47,696 nucleotides of DNA. It comes from CAWCLK01 sp963796225. GTDB taxonomy: Bacteria; Actinomycetota; Nitriliruptoria; Nitriliruptorales; Nitriliruptoraceae. Each line of letters begins with the position of its first letter. Within the stretch, counting starts at the first letter, position 1. The notes under the pieces were generated by a model. That model had not been told where the DNA came from. It ran no database searches and was given only the letters and a program-made list of their open reading frames with translations. Shown here piece after piece: positions 16,280 to 25,337 of the stretch. The DNA lies in NCBI GenBank assembly GCA_963796225.1, contig CAWCLK010000007.1, forward strand, positions 1-47,696, written 5' to 3'. The position numbers were made by a program, and so were the translations under genes.

Positions 16280-17070
16280 GGACCGTGCCGGACGTCACCG
16301 CCGGGCGAGCCGACCGTCTCCAGACCCTCGACCTGTGCCGCGAGCTCGTGGTCCGCCACCTGCGCCTGCGCTACCGCCGCTCCATGCTCGGCGTGCTCTG
16401 GTCACAGCTGGCGCCCCTGGCCAGCCTCGCGGCCATCACGATCCTGTTCACGCGCATCGTGCCGGTCGGGATCGACGACTACGCCGTCTTCGTGCTCGCG
16501 GGCCTGCTGTCGTGGACGTGGTTCGCGTCGGCCCTCACCGAGGCGGCCGAGTCGGTCGTCGAGGGGCGCGACCTCGTGCGCTCCCCGGGGTTTCCGCGGA
16601 GGCTCCTGCCCGTCGCGGCGGTGGGCGCCCACGGCGTCCATCTCGTCCTGGCCGTCCCCCTGCTGCTGGTGGCGACCTGGATCGACACCGGGCGTGTGCC
16701 CGTCACGGTGGTCGCCCTGCCCCTGATCGTCCTGCTCCAGGCCCTCGTGACGCTCGGCCCGGCCATGGCCGCGGCCGCGGTGAACGTCCGGTACCGCGAC
16801 GTCCGCCACCTCGTGGGCGTCGCCCTCATGCCCCTGTTCTGGGCCACGCCGGTCTTCTACGGCGTGGACCGGGTGCCCACCGAGCTCGTCGGCTGGTACC
16901 GCCTCAACCCCCTGGTCGGCGTCGTCGAGGCCTTCCGGGACGTCGTGGTGATCGGGCGGTGGCCGACCCCGGCACACCTGGCCTGGCCCCTGGCCTTCGG
17001 GATCCTCGCCCTCGTCGGCGGGCTCACGGTGTTCCGTCGACGTGCGGCGTCGTTCGTGGCCGACCTGTGA
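16276..17070 (+). CDS. wzm: ABC-2 polysaccharide exporter permease (Wzm/TagG-like), first copy
   Basis: The 264-residue inner-membrane protein has the ABC-2 exporter layout. A cytoplasmic N-terminus with LRYRRSMLGVLWSQLAPL is followed by about six hydrophobic helices, the NVRYRDVRHLVGVALMPLFWATPVFY segment and LNPLVGVVEAFRD near the C-terminus. These are hallmarks of Wzm/TagG/RfbA permeases that export lipid-linked glycans. It overlaps both neighbours by four bases, giving a tight GT2-wzm-wzt unit. A second permease of the same family is encoded at 27343-28209. Confidence 0.93.
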   Translation: MRTVPDVTAGRADRLQTLDLCRELVVRHLRLRYRRSMLGVLWSQLAPLASLAAITILFTRIVPVGIDDYAVFVLAGLLSWTWFASALTEAAESVVEGRDLVRSPGFPRRLLPVAAVGAHGVHLVLAVPLLLVATWIDTGRVPVTVVALPLIVLLQALVTLGPAMAAAAVNVRYRDVRHLVGVALMPLFWATPVFYGVDRVPTELVGWYRLNPLVGVVEAFRDVVVIGRWPTPAHLAWPLAFGILALVGGLTVFRRRAASFVADL

Positions 17071-18224
17071 CGGCCACCCCCGAGCCGGCCGTCGAGATGC
17101 GCGACCTTCGGGTCGCCTTCGACCTGGCATCCCGTGAGGCGCCTCGCAGCCTCAAACAGGTCGCGCTCGGCGGTCGACGCGCTCCCCGACGTCGGACCGT
17201 CGCCCTCGACGGCGTCGACCTGGAGCTCGCGCCGGGCGAGGCGGTCGGACTGGTGGGCCACAACGGAGCGGGCAAGTCGACGCTGCTGCAGGTCGTCGCC
17301 GGCCTGCTATCACCGTCGAAGGGCACCGTCGACGTCCGTGGCCGGGTCGGTGCGATGCTGGAGATCGGAGCGGGGTTCCACCACGAGCTCACCGGTCGGG
17401 AGTCGGCCGTGACCGCGGGCGTCGTGGCCGGGCTGCGCCGGCACCAGGCGGTTCGCCTCCTGCCTTCCATCGCTCGCTACGCCGAGCTCGACGCGGCCGT
17501 GCTCGACCAGCCCGTGCGCACGTACTCGACCGGGATGCGGGCCCGGTTGGCCTTCGCCGTGGCCGTGCACGTCGAACCCCAGGTGCTGCTGGTGGACGAG
17601 GTGCTCTCGGTCGGGGACATGGCCTTCCAGGCACGCTGCGTGGCGACGATCCAGGACTTCCTCGACCGTGGTGTGACCCTGCTGGTCGCGACCCACGACA
17701 CCTCCATCCTGCCCGAGGTGTGCTCGCGCGCCGTGTGGCTACGGCGAGGCCGCGTCGCCGCCGACGGTGATCTCGACGAGGTGCTGGCCGCCTACCGCGA
17801 CGCGGCCGGCTCCCCCGCGGGCGTGCGGGCCGGCGCCCCCGGACGGGTCGGTGACGGAGCGGCCCGGCTGGACCAGGTGGAGGTCGCGACCAGCGCCGGG
17901 CACCTGCAGGTGCGCGGCACCCTCTGGGCGCTCACGGACGTTCGGGTCCAGTGCCGCCTGGTCGACGCGCACGGGCACACGGTTGCCGACACCTCCTGCC
18001 TGGCCGAGGGGCGACACGACGGCACCCGGGTCGTGGCCGACCTCGACCTGCCACACCTGGCACCCGGCCGGTACCGCGTGGAGACCGGGGTCTACAGCGC
18101 GGACTGGGAGGACGTCCACGACTTCACGACCGGCGGACAGCTCGTGCAGTGGCCCGGGACGCCCCGCGACGGGGTCCTCGACCCGCCCGTGCGATGGCGG
18201 GTCGGCGCCCACGAGCTCGGCTGA
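17067..18224 (+). CDS. wzt: ABC polysaccharide exporter ATPase (Wzt-like) with C-terminal glycan-binding domain, first copy
   Basis: The 385-residue ATPase shows Walker A GHNGAGKS, the signature YSTGM, Walker B VLLVDEV and the H-loop ATHD within the first 240 residues. The Wzt/TagH-specific LEIGAGFHHELTGRE lies between them. About 110 further residues (275-385) form a beta-rich Wzt C-terminal domain of the kind that recognises the end of the polysaccharide to be exported. The GTG start overlaps the permease stop (GTGA). The unusually long Arg-rich stretch near residues 25-45 sits before the first core strand, as in other Wzt proteins. Confidence 0.93.
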   Translation: MTATPEPAVEMRDLRVAFDLASREAPRSLKQVALGGRRAPRRRTVALDGVDLELAPGEAVGLVGHNGAGKSTLLQVVAGLLSPSKGTVDVRGRVGAMLEIGAGFHHELTGRESAVTAGVVAGLRRHQAVRLLPSIARYAELDAAVLDQPVRTYSTGMRARLAFAVAVHVEPQVLLVDEVLSVGDMAFQARCVATIQDFLDRGVTLLVATHDTSILPEVCSRAVWLRRGRVAADGDLDEVLAAYRDAAGSPAGVRAGAPGRVGDGAARLDQVEVATSAGHLQVRGTLWALTDVRVQCRLVDAHGHTVADTSCLAEGRHDGTRVVADLDLPHLAPGRYRVETGVYSADWEDVHDFTTGGQLVQWPGTPRDGVLDPPVRWRVGAHELG

Positions 18225-18231
18225 CGGCTGG

Positions 18232-20349
18232 TCACAGGACCGGCGTACGGGCCCGGACCGACCCGTACAGCAGGGCCGTCTCCTCGACGGCGTCGCGGGC
18301 GAGGTGAACCGGCAGGGCACGGAGTCGGTCCTTGCGGCCGCGCCGCAGGGGCTGCAGTCGTGTCCACAGGTAGGGCGCGGCGGCGAGCGCCGCGGCGGGC
18401 CGCCGGGGCGCGGCGACGACGCCGGCGACCATCGCCAGGAACTCCAACCGCGGGCGCCCGAGGAACAACCTCCGCCACAGGAACTCCCTGCGCAGTTCCG
18501 GCACCCGGTCGACGAGCACGGGGAACCCGGCGGAGATCGCCGCTCGACGCACGAGCAGCCTCGGCGCGGGCGGGAAGACGTGGTGGTGCACGACGGCGGT
18601 GCTGCTGTAGCGCGTGCCGCCGAGGAGGCGTCGCACGCGCCATCCGAGGTCGGTGTCCTCCCCGAAGGGGAAGCGCTCCAGGCGCGGCCCGAGCACCCGG
18701 GCGACGTGCGTCGCGAGGCCCTCGTCGAAGCCTCCGACCCGGTCGAACACGTCGCGGCGGTACGCGATGTTGCAGGTCTCGTAGAGGCCGTACTCGGCCG
18801 GGGTCCACTGGGTGCGTGAGAGCGGCTCGACCTGCTGCGAGGGGTCCGCGGTCGTGCGGCCCTGCACGAGCGACGTGTCCTCGCGGAAGGACGCAGCCAA
18901 CGCCTCGAGCCAGGTCGGGACGGGCCGACAGTCGTCGTCCGTGAAGGCGACGACGTCGGCCGTGGTGACCGCGGCGGCGCGGTTGCGGGCGACCGACGTG
19001 GACGCGTTGTGCTCGCTGCGGAGCACGGTGAGCTGCAGGTCCGGCCCGGCGACCCAGTCCTCCAGCAACTCGCTGGTGCCGTCCGTCGTGGCGTTGTCGA
19101 CGACCACGACCTCCTTCGGCGGCAGCGTCTGGGCCGCCAACGCATGCAGGGTCCGGCCCACCAGCTCACGCCTCTGGTGGGTGACCATCACGACCGACAC
19201 GGACGGGGTCGTGACGGGGCGTGGCTGGGGCGCGGGGCGTCCGGACCTCGCCAGTGACGACCACTGGCGCTCGAGGTCGGCCACGCACGCCCCGACCTCG
19301 AAGTGCTCGGCCACGTGCCGCCGCCCGGCGTGGCCCATGGCGGCCCACCGCTCGGGGCGGTCCAGGAGCTCGTCGAGTGCCGCGGCCAACGCGTCGACGT
19401 CGCCCTCGTCGACCAGCCGTGCGCCCTCCGGAGCCACGGCCTCCGGGATCCCCCCATGCCGCGTGGTGACCACCGGGACGCCACACGCCTGCGCCTCGAG
19501 GTTCACCAGGCCCAGCGTCTCGGCATCGCCGTCCGGGGCCGTCCGCGACGCGGTCACGAGGAGGTCGGTCGCCTGCAGCGCATCGGCCACGGCCCCGGGC
19601 ACGCCCCCGTCGCGAACGTCCGCCCGCAACCCAGTGGCGCGGATGCGGGCGTCCACCTCGGCGGCCATCGGCCCGGTCCCCACCACGACGGCCTGGACCT
19701 CGGGGCGCATCCGCTGCACGGCCGCGAGGGCGTCGATGGCGTCGAGCACCCCCTTCTTCGGGACGAACCGGCCGGCGAAGGTCACCACGGGGTGGTCGGT
19801 GCCGCCCCGCGCCCGGAACGCGAGCCGCCCCAGATCGATGCCGGACGGGAGCACCCGGAGCCGGTCCGGGTCCACGCCGGCATCGACGGCCCGTCCCGCC
19901 AGCCAGGACGACGGCACGACGACCAGGTCGGCGCGCGCCAGGCGAGCCCGGGCCGACGGGTCCGCGCGGGCCTCCACCAGCAGGTCATGCCCGTGCAGCG
20001 ACACCGACCATGGCACACCGGCTCGCCGCGCGACCGCCTCGGCGGTCTCGGCCCAGTAGCCGAAGTGGGCGTGGACGACGTCCGCCCGGTAACGGGCGGC
20101 GAGGGCCGCCCCAGCCCAGCGCCGCACCCGGGCCCGGGCGACGTGTCCGGGCCGGCCCCGCCAGGCGCCCAGCCACTCGTCGACGGTAAGCACGGGCACG
20201 GACAGCCCCGCCGCCGGCGAGGTCGGCACTCGGCGGCCGGTGAGCACCACCGGCCGCGTCGCGCTGCCGTACCGCACCGTGTCGGCCACGAAGCCCTCAC
20301 TGGCCCGGACCCAGTCCCGGGCGACGTGCAGGACGGTCGGGCGATCCAC
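18232..20349 (-). CDS. GT4-GT2 fusion glycosyltransferase
   Basis: This 705-residue protein joins two glycosyltransferases. Residues about 1-375 are GT4/GT-B, with VVTFAGRFVPKKG and an E-x7-E-type motif in DAETLGLVNLEAQACG. Residues about 385-705 are GT2/GT-A, with VSVVMVTHQRR, VVVDNATTDGT, FTDDDCRPV and ETCNIAYRRDV. Such fusions usually add two sugars in succession. The GTG at 20349 is preferred because TAGGCT (20381-20376) would make the mRNA start about 20 bases upstream. The longer ATG at 20415 overlaps the divergent gene's start. Its GT2 half ends with the tail GSVRARTPVL, also found in the separate GT2 at 21505. Confidence 0.9.
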   Translation of the reverse strand: MDRPTVLHVARDWVRASEGFVADTVRYGSATRPVVLTGRRVPTSPAAGLSVPVLTVDEWLGAWRGRPGHVARARVRRWAGAALAARYRADVVHAHFGYWAETAEAVARRAGVPWSVSLHGHDLLVEARADPSARARLARADLVVVPSSWLAGRAVDAGVDPDRLRVLPSGIDLGRLAFRARGGTDHPVVTFAGRFVPKKGVLDAIDALAAVQRMRPEVQAVVVGTGPMAAEVDARIRATGLRADVRDGGVPGAVADALQATDLLVTASRTAPDGDAETLGLVNLEAQACGVPVVTTRHGGIPEAVAPEGARLVDEGDVDALAAALDELLDRPERWAAMGHAGRRHVAEHFEVGACVADLERQWSSLARSGRPAPQPRPVTTPSVSVVMVTHQRRELVGRTLHALAAQTLPPKEVVVVDNATTDGTSELLEDWVAGPDLQLTVLRSEHNASTSVARNRAAAVTTADVVAFTDDDCRPVPTWLEALAASFREDTSLVQGRTTADPSQQVEPLSRTQWTPAEYGLYETCNIAYRRDVFDRVGGFDEGLATHVARVLGPRLERFPFGEDTDLGWRVRRLLGGTRYSSTAVVHHHVFPPAPRLLVRRAAISAGFPVLVDRVPELRREFLWRRLFLGRPRLEFLAMVAGVVAAPRRPAAALAAAPYLWTRLQPLRRGRKDRLRALPVHLARDAVEETALLYGSVRARTPVL

Positions 20350-20375
20350 GAGGCGCTCTCGTCGGGGGCGGCGGC

Positions 20376-20381
20376 AGCCTA
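20376..20381 (-). promoter_or_regulatory. Putative -10 hexamer TAGGCT for the GT4-GT2 fusion gene
   Basis: TAGGCT on the minus strand lies 26 bases before the GTG at 20349, in the 64-base gap to the divergent GT4 gene. Confidence 0.35.
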
Positions 20382-20400
20382 CGCGGCGTACCAGTCCGAC

Positions 20401-20406
20401 TACGGT
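20401..20406 (+). promoter_or_regulatory. Putative -10 hexamer TACGGT for a leaderless GT4 transcript
   Basis: TACGGT ends seven bases before the ATG at 20414, so transcription would start at or next to the initiation codon. No Shine-Dalgarno sequence is present upstream of that ATG. Confidence 0.42.
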
Positions 20407-20413
20407 CCGGGTC

Positions 20414-21508
20414 ATGCGGATCGTGTTGAGCTCCGTCCATGCCTGGCCGGAGGTCCGGCGCGGGGCCGAGCGGTACGTCCACGAGCTGGCCGCGGGACTG
20501 CACCGTGCCGGTCACGACGTGCGGGTGCTCGCCACCGGGCGCCCGGCACGTGACCGACAGCTGGGCGTGGACGTCCGACGACTGCCGCCACGCGCCTTCC
20601 GGCCCGATCGCCACGGCGAGCTGGCCACGAGCGTGGCCTTCGGCTGGCAGTGCCTGCCCCGGTCGCTGGCCACGCGGGCCACCGTGTGGCACACCAACTC
20701 GACCGGTGACGGGGCGGCCGCAGCCGTGGCCGGTCGCGTGCGGCCGGACCTGACGACCGTCTTCACCGATCACGGGTTCCCGGCGGCGCGATCGCGGCAA
20801 CGCCGCACGGACGCGCGCTACCACCGACGGGTCGTGGCGGACGTCGACGCCTACGTGTGCGTCTCGCCGGCGGCGGGCGAATGGCTGGAGCGCGACTACG
20901 CCCGGACACCCGAGATCGTGCCTCCCGGTGTCACGCTGGACGCCTACGCCCCGGCCCCTCGCGATCCCCGGCCGACGCTGCTGTACGCCGGCAGCCTCGA
21001 CGAGCCCCGCAAGCACGTCCGCGAGCTCGTCGTCGCCGCGACCGCGCTCGCCCGCCGCGTGCCGGACCTGCAGCTGTGGCTGCACGGTCCAGGCGACCCG
21101 GCCCCGCTGCTCGACGGGATCGCCGGGGCGGCCGACGTGGTCACGGCCTGCAGCGAGCTGCCCCCGGCTGCGCTCGCCGACCGGTACGCCCGCGCGTGGG
21201 CCACGGTGCTCGTGTCGGAGGCCGAGGCGTTCGGGATGACCGTGGTCGAGTCGCACGCCTCGGGCACCCCGGCCGTGGTCCTGGCCGGATCCGGGGGCCC
21301 CGAATCGCTGGTCGACCACGAGACGGGGGCCGTGGCCCCCGGCCTCGACGAGTCGGCGTTGGCTGCCGCGCTGGAGCAGGCGCTCGACCTCGCCGCCCGC
21401 CCGGGCACGGCCGAGCGGTGCCGGACCGCCGCGGCCGGGTACGACTGGGACCGCGCCGTCGTGCCAGCCCTGCTCGACGTGTACCGCCGCGCCGGAGCCA
21501 CGTGGTGA
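20414..21508 (+). CDS. GT4-type glycosyltransferase
   Basis: The 364-residue GT-B enzyme starts MRIVLSSVHAWPEVRRGAER, nearly the same opening as the GT4 at 26156-27274. That shared opening, together with the DEPRK motif in the second half (SLDEPRKHVRELV), marks the two as paralogues. The nucleotide-sugar half has TLLYAGSLDEPRK and the E-x7-E motif in SEAEAFGMTVVESHASG. It appears leaderless. It is the first gene of a five-gene, mostly overlapping run (GT4, GT2, acyltransferase, two SGNH proteins). Donor and acceptor are unknown. Confidence 0.9.
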   Translation: MRIVLSSVHAWPEVRRGAERYVHELAAGLHRAGHDVRVLATGRPARDRQLGVDVRRLPPRAFRPDRHGELATSVAFGWQCLPRSLATRATVWHTNSTGDGAAAAVAGRVRPDLTTVFTDHGFPAARSRQRRTDARYHRRVVADVDAYVCVSPAAGEWLERDYARTPEIVPPGVTLDAYAPAPRDPRPTLLYAGSLDEPRKHVRELVVAATALARRVPDLQLWLHGPGDPAPLLDGIAGAADVVTACSELPPAALADRYARAWATVLVSEAEAFGMTVVESHASGTPAVVLAGSGGPESLVDHETGAVAPGLDESALAAALEQALDLAARPGTAERCRTAAAGYDWDRAVVPALLDVYRRAGATW

Positions 21509-22446
21509 TCGCCGGCCAGCACGTCACCGTCGCGGTCGTCGTCAAGGACCGTCGAGAGCGCATGCGCGCATGCCTGGACTCCCTGGCCGACCTGGACCCG
21601 CCGCCGGACGAGGTCGTCCTGGTCGACAACGGCTCGACCGACGGCACCGCCGAGCTCGTGGCGTCCTGGCAGCATCCCTCGGCGACGACGACGGCCGGAC
21701 GGGCCGGCGGGCCGGTCGGTGCAGCACGCAACGCGGCCCTCTCGCTGGCCACCGGCGACGTGGTCGCCTGGACCGACTCCGACTGCGCCCCGGCCCCGGA
21801 CTGGCTCGCCCACCTGGTCCCACCCTTCGAGGATCTCGACGTCGACGTCGTGCAGGGACGCACGGTCCCCGCCGAGCCCGTGCGAGACCGCTGGCCCGCC
21901 ACGCAGGACCTCGCCGCGTGGACCGATCGCTACGAGGCCTGCAACATCGCCTACCGCCGCGAGGTCCTGACCACCGCCGGGGGCTTCGGCCAGGACTTCT
22001 TCGGCGAGGACACCGTGGCCGGCTGGCGAGTCCGCCGCCACGGCGGGCGGGGCGTCTACGCCGACGCCGCGGTCGTGGCCCACGACGTCACGTACCCGGG
22101 GCTGCGGTGGCACCTGCGACGCGCACGGGGCTACGCCCACTTCCCGGCACTCGTCGCCGAGTTCCCCGAGATGCGCACCGAGCTGCTGACCGGTCGCGTC
22201 TTCCTGCGGCCGCGCTCGATCGGCCTGCTCGGACTCCTGCTCGGCGTGGTGCTCGGCGCCACTGCCCTCGCGACCCGGCGCCGACCCACCGCCGCGCTGC
22301 TGGCCCTGCCCTACCTGTGGTGGCGGTTGCCCGCCCGACCCCGACGCGACGGCCTGCGAGGGGCGGCCGAGGGGACGCTGTTCGACCTCGCCGTCACAGC
22401 CGCGCTGTGGCGCGGCAGTGCACGATGGCGGACCCCTGTGCTATAG
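21505..22446 (+). CDS. GT2 family glycosyltransferase
   Basis: The 313-residue enzyme has VTVAVVVKDRR, VLVDNGSTDGT, GAARNAALSLA, the metal motif WTDSDCAP and ACNIAYRREV followed by FFGEDTVAGWRVRR. A hydrophobic segment lies at about 232-250, and the protein ends GSARWRTPVL. That tail and the CNIAYRR block are shared with the GT2 half of the fusion protein encoded divergently. The GTG at 21505 is chosen over the GTG at 21502 because GGAG lies seven bases upstream and it gives the usual four-base GTGA overlap with the GT4 gene. Confidence 0.9.
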   Translation: MIAGQHVTVAVVVKDRRERMRACLDSLADLDPPPDEVVLVDNGSTDGTAELVASWQHPSATTTAGRAGGPVGAARNAALSLATGDVVAWTDSDCAPAPDWLAHLVPPFEDLDVDVVQGRTVPAEPVRDRWPATQDLAAWTDRYEACNIAYRREVLTTAGGFGQDFFGEDTVAGWRVRRHGGRGVYADAAVVAHDVTYPGLRWHLRRARGYAHFPALVAEFPEMRTELLTGRVFLRPRSIGLLGLLLGVVLGATALATRRRPTAALLALPYLWWRLPARPRRDGLRGAAEGTLFDLAVTAALWRGSARWRTPVL

Positions 22447-22479
22447 CAACGCCCGCCCGACGCCGACTGAAGGGACCGC

Positions 22480-23151
22480 GTGGCCGTCCACGCCAGTGAC
22501 CGGCACCGCACGGCACGCCTCCGCCGTGCCGCCTTCGTGCGGTGGCTGCGATGGCGCGCAGCGCGCGTCGACGCCACCATCGAGGTCGACGTGGCGCTCG
22601 ACGCCCTGCTGGGACGGCGGATCCACGTGGCCATCGACCCCGGCACGCACAACCGACTCGTCCTCGGCCCGCAGGCGCGCATCCGTGACGACGTCCGGCT
22701 GCACCTGCACGGCGGCGAGGTCCGGCTCGGCGGCTGGGCCGACGTGCGCGACCAGGTACTGCTCAACGTCGGGGGCACGCTGGACGTGGCCGATGGCGTG
22801 ATCCTCAGCTGGCGCACGACCGTGCACTGCGACGGGCACACCCGTCTCGACGAGTTCGCCGGCGCGTCCGACGGCGTGGTCCTGGTGGACTCGACCCACT
22901 ACCACTCGGCCCCGGACGTCCCCTTCCACCACAACCTGCGGACCGGGGAGATCCACGTGGGCCGCCACTCGTGGCTGGGGACGCGCGCCGTCGTCCTGCG
23001 CAACAGCCGGATCGGCGACTGGTGCACCGTCGGCGCCGCCGCCGTGGTGTCGGGCGAGGTCCCCGACGGCCACCTGGCGCTGGGCAACCCGGCGGAGGTC
23101 CGCGCGCGGGACCGGCCCCTGCCGTGGCTGACCGGCGAGGTGGCACCATGA
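22480..23151 (+). CDS. Left-handed beta-helix acyltransferase (hexapeptide repeat, WbbJ/maa-like)
   Basis: The 223-residue protein has irregular hexapeptide turns from about 60 to 205 (VRLHLHGGEVRLGG, VLLNVGGTLDVADGV) and the typical end of such enzymes: HSWLGTRAVVLRNSRIGDWCTVGAAAVVSGEVPDG, broken here into its repeats, then LGNPAEVR. A catalytic-type His is available in DSTHYH. It probably O-acetylates or otherwise acylates a sugar of the island's product in the cytoplasm. The GTG start follows AAGGGA. Its stop overlaps the next gene as ATGA. Acyl donor specificity is not visible. Confidence 0.85.
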   Translation: MAVHASDRHRTARLRRAAFVRWLRWRAARVDATIEVDVALDALLGRRIHVAIDPGTHNRLVLGPQARIRDDVRLHLHGGEVRLGGWADVRDQVLLNVGGTLDVADGVILSWRTTVHCDGHTRLDEFAGASDGVVLVDSTHYHSAPDVPFHHNLRTGEIHVGRHSWLGTRAVVLRNSRIGDWCTVGAAAVVSGEVPDGHLALGNPAEVRARDRPLPWLTGEVAP

Positions 23152-23951
23152 CCCGCTCCGCCCCGGCGCCGGGGACGGCAGCCCGCCCCGTGCGCGTGAC
23201 CGTGGTCGGGTCGTCGTGCTCGTACATGGTCGTGCCCCGCAAGACCGCGGACGACCGCTCGTACGGCCAGGTACTGCCCGACCTGCTGGCACAGCGCGGC
23301 GTGCACGCGCGCGTCTTCCACTCGAGCCGGTGGTTCGGGATGATCCAGGACGTCCGCCGTCGCTACGAGCCGATCCGCGACACCATGCCGGACGTCGTGG
23401 TGCTCAACTTCGGCATGGGCGAGGCCCAGCCCCGCCTCGTGCCCACGTGGCTCATGGACCACCTGACGACCTGGGACCGCTCGTCCCACCCCGCAGCCCT
23501 GGGCTATCGCCGGCACGTCGCGTCGCGCGGCTGGCGGTTCCTGCGTCGGGCCCAGCGCCGTGGTGCCCTCCGCGACCGACGCACCCACCGCCTGTCCCCG
23601 CAACGCTTCCGCCACGAGGTGCAGGAGCTGGCTCGCCGGCTGCGGACCGAGGTCACCCCGCTGGTGCTCTTCCTCGACCTCGACCCGCCCGGCAGCCGCG
23701 TGCTGCACTGGATGCCCGGGCTCGACGAGCGCGCGGCCCGGTTCAACGACGTCCTGCAGGCGGCGGTGGACGACCTCGGCGACCCAGAGGTGCGCGTGGT
23801 CAGCGCGTCCAGGACCGTCGGCGACGACGTCGACGTGCTGCTACCCGACGGCTTCCATCGCTGCGCCGAGGGCCACCGGCGCACGGCCGCCCTCCTCGCC
23901 GACGTCATCTGCGACTGGCTGCCGGACACCCCGCACGCCGACGCCCCGTGA
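23148..23951 (+). CDS. SGNH/GDSL-type hydrolase, single domain
   Basis: The 267-residue protein has block I as VTVVGSSCSYM (nucleophile Ser in GSS), an Asn/Gly block in VVLNFGMGEAQPRLVP and block V as DGFHRCAEGHRR (Asp and His of the triad). The layout matches SGNH esterases and acyltransferases. No signal peptide is seen, so it may act in the cytoplasm. It overlaps both neighbours by four bases. The next gene contains a clear paralogue of it as its C-terminal half. Role inferred: addition or removal of O-acyl groups on the glycan. Confidence 0.75.
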   Translation: MTRSAPAPGTAARPVRVTVVGSSCSYMVVPRKTADDRSYGQVLPDLLAQRGVHARVFHSSRWFGMIQDVRRRYEPIRDTMPDVVVLNFGMGEAQPRLVPTWLMDHLTTWDRSSHPAALGYRRHVASRGWRFLRRAQRRGALRDRRTHRLSPQRFRHEVQELARRLRTEVTPLVLFLDLDPPGSRVLHWMPGLDERAARFNDVLQAAVDDLGDPEVRVVSASRTVGDDVDVLLPDGFHRCAEGHRRTAALLADVICDWLPDTPHADAP

Positions 23952-25330
23952 CGCGACCCGGTTCATCGCCCCGCCCCCCCAGGGTCCTGGTGTGGGGCAA
24001 CGACGTCCCGGAGGGCCTGTCCGATTCCCTCGAGACGGCCTTGGCCGGCGCCGACGTCGGGATCCTCGCCCGCCCCGGCCTGTTCGCCCACCAGGCCGTG
24101 CTGCGATACGAGGCGGACGTCCGCGCGCGCAGCCCCGACCTGCTGGTCCTCGCCTTCGGGGCACTCGAACGCGTCGGCTGGCGCGAGCGCTGGACCCGCA
24201 TGGCCGCCGCGCCCCGCGGCGATGGTCGCCCGGTCGGTCGCGTCCGGGCGATCGTGTCCCTCGCGGTGGCGACGGTGGCCGGCCTCGCGCAAGGCGCACG
24301 TCCCGGGTCGACCCGGCGCTACGAACGGGCCCTGCGCCACCTCCTGCGGCTGGCACGGCTGGACCTCGGGGCGGACGTCGTCGTCGTGGCGCCGACCGGG
24401 CCCGGGGCCGGGCCGTACGCCGCCGCCGTGGGGCGCGTGGCCGGCGAGCACGACGAGGGCGTCCGCGTCGTCCCCGCCGATGCGCACGACGCGGCCTCGG
24501 CCATCGTGGCCGCCAGCCACCTCGACCCGCCGGCCGCCGTCCCCGCGGCCGCGGGCACCGATCCCCTCTCGCTGGTCGTGCTGGGCAACTCGGTCGCCGT
24601 GCTGATGGTGCCACCCCGCGCCGAACGCGCCGAGGGCACCTACGGCGAGGTGGTCGCCGACCGCCTCGCGGCGGCGGGGTGGCCCACGCACGTCGCGCTC
24701 GAGGGTCGCTGGTTCGACTTCGCCGTCCGCGCTCGACGGCAGTTCGACGACCGTGTGGCGCGACATCGCCCCGACGTCGTCGTGCTGCACTTCGGCACGA
24801 ACGAGGCGCAACCCTGGCTCGTCCCGATCCCGATCCTGCGCCACCTTCTGGCGGCCGACCGCGCGACCACCCCGACGGCCGAGTGGTACCGACGCGTGCC
24901 AGCCGCTCGCCTGTGGACGTGGGTGCGCGCCTATCGCAGGCGGGTGAGCCCGCTCGTCGGTCAGCGCACCTGGCAGACGACCCCCCGACGATTCGCCGCA
25001 GCCATGGACGGGCTGGTCCGGCAGATCCGCGACGACCTCGGCGCCCTGGTCCTCGTCGTCGACCTCACACCACCAGGGGGGACGCTGGCCCACTTCCTGC
25101 CGGGACAACCCGCTCGACACGAGCGCTTCCGGGACGAGCTCGTGCGTGTGGTCGCTCGTGCCGACGACCCGTGGGTGCGACTGGTCCCGACGGCGGACGT
25201 GGTCGCGGAGATCGGGATCGACGAGGCACTGCGCGACGGCATCCACCTCTCCCCGCAGGCACACCGCCGGCTGGCAGAACGGATCGTCGCCGACGTCCGC
25301 GACTGGCTCGAGGCGGGGCGCCCGACCTGA
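23948..25330 (+). CDS. Tandem SGNH-like protein: degenerate N-terminal domain plus intact C-terminal domain
   Basis: The 460-residue protein is a duplication. Residues about 10-190 start with VLVWGNDVPEG and keep the fold rhythm (LLVLAFGALERVG) but lack the block I serine and the DGxH motif. Residues about 200-460 parallel the upstream 267-residue protein: VVLGNSVAVLMVPPRAE, then VVLHFGTNEAQPWLVP, VDLTPPGG and DGIHLSPQAHRR. The N-terminal half may be a non-catalytic, substrate-binding remnant. The GTG start overlaps the previous stop as GTGA. Function is inferred as for its neighbour. Confidence 0.72.
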   Translation: MTRPGSSPRPPRVLVWGNDVPEGLSDSLETALAGADVGILARPGLFAHQAVLRYEADVRARSPDLLVLAFGALERVGWRERWTRMAAAPRGDGRPVGRVRAIVSLAVATVAGLAQGARPGSTRRYERALRHLLRLARLDLGADVVVVAPTGPGAGPYAAAVGRVAGEHDEGVRVVPADAHDAASAIVAASHLDPPAAVPAAAGTDPLSLVVLGNSVAVLMVPPRAERAEGTYGEVVADRLAAAGWPTHVALEGRWFDFAVRARRQFDDRVARHRPDVVVLHFGTNEAQPWLVPIPILRHLLAADRATTPTAEWYRRVPAARLWTWVRAYRRRVSPLVGQRTWQTTPRRFAAAMDGLVRQIRDDLGALVLVVDLTPPGGTLAHFLPGQPARHERFRDELVRVVARADDPWVRLVPTADVVAEIGIDEALRDGIHLSPQAHRRLAERIVADVRDWLEAGRPT

Positions 25331-25337
25331 GACGCCG

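Noticed and set aside
20350..20415. Longer start (ATG 20415) for the GT4-GT2 fusion
   Set aside because: It would place the start codon on top of the divergent gene's ATG and add an Arg-rich stretch absent from the family. The likely -10 at 20381-20376 lies inside it.
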